Positions 5,795 to 9,120 of a stretch of DNA of 9,120 nt are shown piece after piece. Origin of the DNA: an uncultured Roseburia sp. (GTDB lineage Bacteria; Bacillota; Clostridia; Lachnospirales; Lachnospiraceae); assembly GCA_934292805.1 (NCBI GenBank), contig CAKQXQ010000070.1, forward strand, positions 1 to 9,120. The letters run 5' to 3'. How positions within the stretch are numbered: position 1 is the stretch's first letter; every line of letters begins with the position of its first letter. A program made the position numbers and the translations under genes. Below the pieces are notes generated by a model that saw only the letters and a program-made list of their open reading frames with translations, searched no databases and was not told where the DNA came from.

Positions 5795-6835
5795 ATGAGC
5801 GAAGAGAAGAACCTTCTTGAGGTCAGTCATTTAAAACAGTATTTTCCGGTGCGTCAGGGATTTAAGACAAATACGCTGAAAGCTGTAGATGATATTTCTT
5901 TTGCGATCAAACCGGGCGAGACACTTGGACTGGTCGGAGAATCCGGATGCGGAAAGACAACAGTAGGAAGAACACTGTTAAGACTTTACCAGCCGACAGC
6001 AGGTAAGATCACATTTGACGGAAACGTGTTGTTTGACAGTGGCGAACAGTATGACGAGAATGACAAATTGATCGTCGGAGCAGACGGAAAGCCGGTAAAG
6101 GGCAAAAAAATAGATGTGGATATGCTTCCATACCGCAAACAGATGCAGATGGTATTCCAGGATCCGTATTCTTCGCTGAATCCGAGAATGACAGTCGAAG
6201 ACATTATCGGGGAACCACTGGATGTACATAAATTATATTCCAACAGAAAAGAACGACGTGAGAAAATTTTAAATCTCATGGAGCTTGTCGGATTGAACGC
6301 AGAGCATGCAATGCGTTATGCTCATGAGTTCTCAGGCGGACAGAGACAGCGTATCGGAATTGCAAGAGCGCTTGCAGTGAATCCGAAATTCATTGTCTGT
6401 GATGAACCGGTATCTGCTCTGGATGTATCGATCCAGGCACAGGTAGTCAATATGTTTGAAGAATTACAGGAAAAGCTTGGAGTCGCTTATCTGTTTATCG
6501 CACATGACCTTCTGGTCGTACATCATATTTCAGACCGTATTGCAGTTATGTATCTCGGCAAGATGATGGAGATCGCAGATGCGGATGAGTTAAACAGCAA
6601 CCCAATCCATCCATACACATTAAGTCTTCTCTCAGCTGTTCCGATCCCGGATCCTGAGACAGCAAGACACAGCAAGAGGATCGTTCTGGAAGGGGATGTA
6701 CCGAGTCCGTTAAAAATGCCGACCGGTTGTCCGTTCCGTACAAGATGCAGATATGCAACCGAACAGTGTGCAAAGGAAATGCCACCACTTTCCGACAGAG
6801 GAAACGGACATTTTGTGGCATGCTGGAACAAATAA
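5795..6835 (+). CDS. oppF: Oligopeptide ABC transporter ATPase OppF
   Basis: This is the second ATPase, which pairs with OppD. Its motifs are intact: Walker A GESGCGKTT (48-56), Q-loop Gln122 in FQDPYSSLNPRMTV, signature FSGGQRQR (179-186), Walker B FIVCDEP with Glu204, and His237. The FQDPYxSLNPRMTV segment is typical of OppF/DppF. Cysteines at 312, 318, 325 and 343 repeat the C-x5-C-x6-C-x17-C spacing of OppD. Relative to the usual fold there is an extra, mostly charged segment at about residues 82-108, between Walker A and the Q-loop. The ribosome binding site AGGAGG (5778-5783) lies inside the end of oppD, 11 bases before the ATG. A 69-base gap follows before oppA. Confidence 0.95.
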   Translation: MSEEKNLLEVSHLKQYFPVRQGFKTNTLKAVDDISFAIKPGETLGLVGESGCGKTTVGRTLLRLYQPTAGKITFDGNVLFDSGEQYDENDKLIVGADGKPVKGKKIDVDMLPYRKQMQMVFQDPYSSLNPRMTVEDIIGEPLDVHKLYSNRKERREKILNLMELVGLNAEHAMRYAHEFSGGQRQRIGIARALAVNPKFIVCDEPVSALDVSIQAQVVNMFEELQEKLGVAYLFIAHDLLVVHHISDRIAVMYLGKMMEIADADELNSNPIHPYTLSLLSAVPIPDPETARHSKRIVLEGDVPSPLKMPTGCPFRTRCRYATEQCAKEMPPLSDRGNGHFVACWNK

Positions 6836-6849
6836 TCAAACAGGTTTTC

Positions 6850-6871
6850 ACGTTGCAAATTATAAGCACGT
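6850..6871 (+). other. Small hairpin between oppF and oppA
   Basis: ACG-T-TGC (6850-6856) pairs with GCACGT (6866-6871) around a 9-nt AT-rich loop, with one bulged T. No T-run follows, so it is not a terminator. In other transport operons a hairpin before the binding-protein gene stabilises its mRNA; that role is inferred here. Confidence 0.35.
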
Positions 6872-6904
6872 AGAACATAAATATTTTTATAGGAGGAAAA
6901 TATT

Positions 6905-8650
6905 ATGAAAAAATTAGTAGCAACATTACTGATCGCTTCTATGACACTTGGTCTTGCGGCTTGTGGCAGCAATGCATCCACAGGTACAACAGGCGGAAGC
7001 ACAGCAGGAACTGAGACAAAAGAAGCAGCTGCAACAGCTGTCAACACAGACACAGGAGTGATGAACATCAACCTTGCAAGCGAACCGGATTATCTTGATC
7101 CTGCATTAAACAGCTCTGTAGATGGCGGATGCCTTGCAGTAAACTCTTTCACAGGTCTTTACACCTATGACAAAGATGGTACTCTTATCCCGGCTCTTGC
7201 AACAGATATGCCTGAGGTATCAGAAGATGGAACTGTTTACACAATTCATATGATCGAATCCAAATGGAGCAATGGCGAAGAGCTGAAAGCATCTGACTTT
7301 GTATACAGCTGGAACCGTGTCATCGATGAGAAGACAGCAGCAGACTATGCATACCTTTTTGATGTGATCGCACGTAACGATGACGGTACTCTTGCAGTAG
7401 AGACACCGGATGATTACACATTAGAGATCACATTGGTAAGCCCATGCCCATACTTCAATGATTTACTTGCATTCCCAACATTCTATCCGGTATATGAAGC
7501 TGGTGTAGAAGAAGCTGATCCAGACGGAACAGTTCCAGGAAAATGGGCTCAGGAAGCAGGATTTGTATGTAACGGTGCTTATACACTCAAGACATGGACA
7601 CACAACGAGAGCATGGTTTACGTAAAGAATCCAAATTACTATGATGCAGCGAACGTAACAATGGATGAGCTTCACTTCATGTTAAGTGCAGACGATACAG
7701 CAATCTATGCAGCATACAACAGTGGTGACCTTGATTACATTGATACAGTACCAAACGATGAAATCTCTTCCTTAAACGGAATTAATCCGGAATTCGGTAT
7801 CTTAGATAACCTTGGAACATACTACATCGGATTCAACGTAAACGATCCGATCTTCGATGGCAAGACAGAAGAAGAAGCTGCAAAAATGCGTGAAGCAATC
7901 AGCTTACTTGTTGACAGACAGTTCATCGTTGAAAATGTAGGTCAGACAGGTCAGATCCCAGCAGATTCTTTCGTTCCGGAAGGAATGGCAGATGGTAACG
8001 GCGGAGTATTCAAAACAGCAGATACTTCTTACTATGATGCAACAGCTACCGGTGCAGGAGAACTTGAGACAGCAAAAGGTTTATTAGAGGAAGCTGGTTA
8101 CACATTTACAGACAACGGAGATGGCACATACAAAGTTGATCCGGCCATCAGCATGACATACTTAACAAATGATGGTACAGGACATATCGCAGTTGCAGAA
8201 TCTATCCAGCAGGATGTTTCTATGCTCGGTATTAACCTTGAGATCAAAACAGAAGACTGGAACGTATTCTTAGAGGATCGTAAGAGTGGTAACTTCACAC
8301 TTGCACGTGAAGGATGGCTTGCAGATTACAATGATCCGGTCAACATGTTAGAGATCTTCACATCTGATTCCGGTAACAATGATATGCAGCTTGGAAAAGG
8401 AACTCCTGTTTCTTCTTCCCCAGACTGGAGCGCATACGATGCATTGATCAATCAGATCCGTACAACAACAGACTTCGCAGCACGTGTTGATCTGATGCAT
8501 GATGCAGAGGATATGCTTATGGATACATGGGCAGTTATCCCAATCTACTACTACAATGATGTTTATATGCAGAAATCAAATGTGACTGGTGTATATGCAA
8601 CCGTATATGGTATGAAATACTTCATGTATGCAACAAAATCTGCACAGTAA
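6905..8650 (+). CDS. oppA: Oligopeptide-binding lipoprotein OppA
   Basis: This extracellular receptor binds peptides and delivers them to OppBC. It belongs to the SBP_bac_5 family. A lipoprotein signal peptide ends in LAAC with the lipidated cysteine at residue 20, followed by a flexible Ser/Thr/Gly/Ala linker to about residue 50. The mature part resembles E. coli OppA closely: LIPALATDMPEVSEDG, KWSNGEELKASDFVYSWNRV, NGAYTLKTW and AREGWLADYNDP near 467-478. Arg468, Trp471 and Asp474 correspond to E. coli OppA residues Arg413, Trp416 and Asp419, the last of which holds the peptide amino terminus. The C-terminal IPIYYYNDVYM is also family-typical. It has 581 aa against about 543 in E. coli. AGGAGG (6891-6896) lies eight bases before the start. 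It is the last gene of the operon. Confidence 0.95.
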   Translation: MKKLVATLLIASMTLGLAACGSNASTGTTGGSTAGTETKEAAATAVNTDTGVMNINLASEPDYLDPALNSSVDGGCLAVNSFTGLYTYDKDGTLIPALATDMPEVSEDGTVYTIHMIESKWSNGEELKASDFVYSWNRVIDEKTAADYAYLFDVIARNDDGTLAVETPDDYTLEITLVSPCPYFNDLLAFPTFYPVYEAGVEEADPDGTVPGKWAQEAGFVCNGAYTLKTWTHNESMVYVKNPNYYDAANVTMDELHFMLSADDTAIYAAYNSGDLDYIDTVPNDEISSLNGINPEFGILDNLGTYYIGFNVNDPIFDGKTEEEAAKMREAISLLVDRQFIVENVGQTGQIPADSFVPEGMADGNGGVFKTADTSYYDATATGAGELETAKGLLEEAGYTFTDNGDGTYKVDPAISMTYLTNDGTGHIAVAESIQQDVSMLGINLEIKTEDWNVFLEDRKSGNFTLAREGWLADYNDPVNMLEIFTSDSGNNDMQLGKGTPVSSSPDWSAYDALINQIRTTTDFAARVDLMHDAEDMLMDTWAVIPIYYYNDVYMQKSNVTGVYATVYGMKYFMYATKSAQ

Positions 8651-8677
8651 GAGTTTTACAGCAGTAAAAAAATAAAA

Positions 8678-8695
8678 TTGTTTACAGGAAAACAA
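8678..8695. repeat. Second TTGTTT-N6-AAACAA inverted repeat
   Basis: Perfect arms at 8678-8683 and 8690-8695 have the same sequence and spacing as the element upstream of the opp promoter. It lies between the oppA stop and the terminator stem and overlaps the latter by two bases. It may therefore be coincidental. Confidence 0.35.
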
Positions 8696-8736
8696 AATCC
8701 CCGAAAGTCAGAATCCTTTGATTTTCGGGGATTTTT
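8694..8736 (+). terminator. Intrinsic terminator of the opp operon
   Basis: A perfect 13-bp stem pairs 8694-8706 with 8723-8735 and includes CCCCG/CGGGG. Six weaker pairs can extend it inward to a four-base loop, and the 3' arm ends in five or six T. It lies 43 bases after the oppA stop. Confidence 0.92.
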
Positions 8737-8783
8737 CTATTAAAATGGGAAAAAATTGGAAGGAAGCACAGAAGGAAAGACTA

Positions 8784-8811
8784 TTGACAAATCCACTCAC
8801 ACATGTATAAT
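8784..8811 (+). promoter_or_regulatory. Sigma-A promoter for the second lipoprotein gene or leader RNA
   Basis: Consensus TTGACA (8784-8789) and TATAAT (8806-8811) have a 16-base spacer. It resembles the opp promoter closely: both read TTGACAAATC at the -35 and TGTATAATA at the -10. The predicted start is near 8818. Confidence 0.85.
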
Positions 8812-8855
8812 AGTAAAAGTGCTGTATGTGGACAGCGGACATTTGTATCTATCGA

Positions 8856-8892
8856 GTGCAACAGACAGGAAAGCGTCTGTTACGCTTTTTTT
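8856..8892 (+). terminator. Early terminator-like hairpin in the leader (candidate attenuator)
   Basis: 8856-8866 pairs with 8875-8885 over ten pairs, including one G-U, with a single C/A mismatch. The loop is eight bases (8867-8874). Seven T (8886-8892) follow directly, the standard intrinsic terminator form. It would stop transcription about 75 nt after the predicted start unless another fold prevents it. Confidence 0.6.
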
Positions 8893-8909
8893 GGTTATAA
8901 AAAAATAAT

Positions 8910-8946
8910 TTAGCGAGATAAAGCGGTGCATTGATAACACGATAGA
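8910..8946 (+). promoter_or_regulatory. Shared leader element, copy 2
   Basis: TTAGCGAGATA followed by GATAACACGATAGA (8933-8946) aligns without gaps to 2646-2682 in the opp leader. Its last seven bases are the 3' strand of the inner pairing with 8848-8854. Confidence 0.45.
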
Positions 8947-8959
8947 ACTACAATGTAAA
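8931..8959 (+). promoter_or_regulatory. Possible weak second promoter
   Basis: TTGATA (8931-8936) and TGTAAA (8954-8959) are 17 bases apart, matching five and four of six consensus positions. If used, it would transcribe the downstream gene independently of the early terminator. The match is weak and overlaps the shared element. Confidence 0.25.
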
Positions 8960-8971
8960 AAATGAAATGTC

Positions 8972-8990
8972 CGTCTGTGAAAAACAGACG
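8972..8990 (+). other. Perfect 7-bp hairpin in the leader
   Basis: CGTCTGT (8972-8978) pairs with ACAGACG (8984-8990) around the loop GAAAA. No T-run follows. Its 5' arm also forms the 3' strand of the long-range pairing with 8832-8837, so the two folds exclude each other. Confidence 0.55.
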
Positions 8991-9003
8991 ATGCAAAAGG
9001 GTG

Positions 9004-9027
9004 ATATAAACGCAGCAGCGCTTATAT
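9004..9027 (+). other. Hairpin upstream of the ribosome binding site of the second lipoprotein gene
   Basis: ATATAA-A-CGC (9004-9013) pairs with GCG-C-TTATAT (9018-9027) over nine pairs with one A/C mismatch, around the loop AGCA. It ends 16 bases before AGGAGG (9044-9049) and leaves that site free. Confidence 0.45.
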
Positions 9028-9056
9028 ATATTTTATTCTAACTAGGAGGAAATATT

Positions 9057-9120
9057 ATGAAGAAAAAAGTAGTAAGCCTTATGCTTGTACTTGCTATGAC
9101 AGTCAGCATGACTGCATGTG
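9057..9120 (+). CDS. Start of a second lipoprotein, probably a substrate-binding protein (partial)
   Basis: Only 21 codons are visible before the window ends. They encode a full lipoprotein signal peptide: positively charged MKKK, a hydrophobic core, and a lipobox M-T-A-C with the cysteine at residue 21. AGGAGG at 9044-9049 lies seven bases before the ATG, and the start region resembles that of oppA. The place directly after a complete opp operon, with a similar promoter, makes a second peptide- or solute-binding protein the best guess. No mature sequence is present to confirm this; other lipoproteins are possible. Confidence 0.75.
   Translation, partial: MKKKVVSLMLVLAMTVSMTAC

Larger units (their letters stand above)
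8818..9056 (+). ncRNA. Long structured 5' leader of unknown class
   Basis: About 240 nt separate the promoter from the next gene, and no credible ORF fills them. By eye, 8836-8844 pairs perfectly with 8965-8973. Four further pairs (8832-8835 with 8975-8978) follow if T8974 is bulged. Inside this, TCTATCG (8848-8854) pairs with CGATAGA (8940-8946). A terminator-like hairpin, a hairpin at 8972-8990 and one before the ribosome binding site add further structure. I see no T-box, cobalamin, lysine, SAM, cyclic-di-GMP or other riboswitch signature that I know. It could be an attenuating leader, or a short RNA plus a second promoter. No folding calculation was possible. Confidence 0.5.

Noticed and set aside
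6523..7071. A 182-aa minus-strand reading frame across the oppF-oppA junction.
   Set aside because: It is antisense to two clearly real genes and spans their junction, with low-complexity Val/Pro/Ala composition created by the complementary oppA linker codons.
8991..9030. AAGGGTGATATAAACGC resembles the T-box core AGGGTGGNACCGCG.
   Set aside because: The match is partial, the central bases differ, and there is no recognisable stem I or terminator/antiterminator pair at this point. The downstream gene is a lipoprotein.
1..9120. CRISPR array, insertion sequence, tRNA or rRNA, prophage or defence genes.
   Set aside because: I saw no repeat-spacer array, transposase, tRNA-like fold, rRNA sequence or defence-type protein in the window.

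Overview
The window looks like a chromosomal segment of a low-to-moderate GC Gram-positive anaerobe, most likely a Clostridia member of the Lachnospiraceae type. This is inferred from strong AGGAGG ribosome binding sites, near-consensus sigma-A promoters (TTGACA/TATAAT), lipoprotein signal peptides on binding proteins, U-tailed intrinsic terminators and the character of the proteins. No single feature fixes the genus.

Layout. The left end (1-129) holds an unresolved gene end and a terminator-like hairpin. A small unrecognised gene lies on the minus strand (130-417). A divergent spacer (418-612) leads into a plus-strand M3-family zinc oligoendopeptidase (613-2292), closed by a strong intrinsic terminator (2373-2419). 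A 440-base gap (2293-2732) carries the control region of the main operon: a CodY-box-like sequence, two inverted repeats, a near-consensus promoter and a repeated leader motif. A complete oligopeptide ABC transporter operon follows in the order oppB-oppC-oppD-oppF-oppA (2733-8650), ending in a long terminator hairpin. A second 406-base gap (8651-9056) contains a new promoter and a leader of about 240 nt, apparently structured, ahead of a second lipoprotein gene. That gene starts at 9057 and is cut by the window edge.

How the genes work together. OppA, anchored to the membrane by a lipidated cysteine, captures peptides. OppB and OppC form the membrane channel, and OppD and OppF hydrolyse ATP. 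The cytoplasmic M3 oligoendopeptidase next door could cut imported peptides to amino acids, although it is a separate transcription unit. The truncated lipoprotein may be a second binding protein under its own control.

The coding content is ordinary. The most interesting material is non-coding. The leader of the second lipoprotein gene has nested long-range complementarity, an early terminator-like hairpin and four mutually complementary segments. It also shares an ungapped sequence element with the oppB leader. I recognise no known riboswitch or T-box in it. The pairings were found by eye and have not been folded or checked for covariation.
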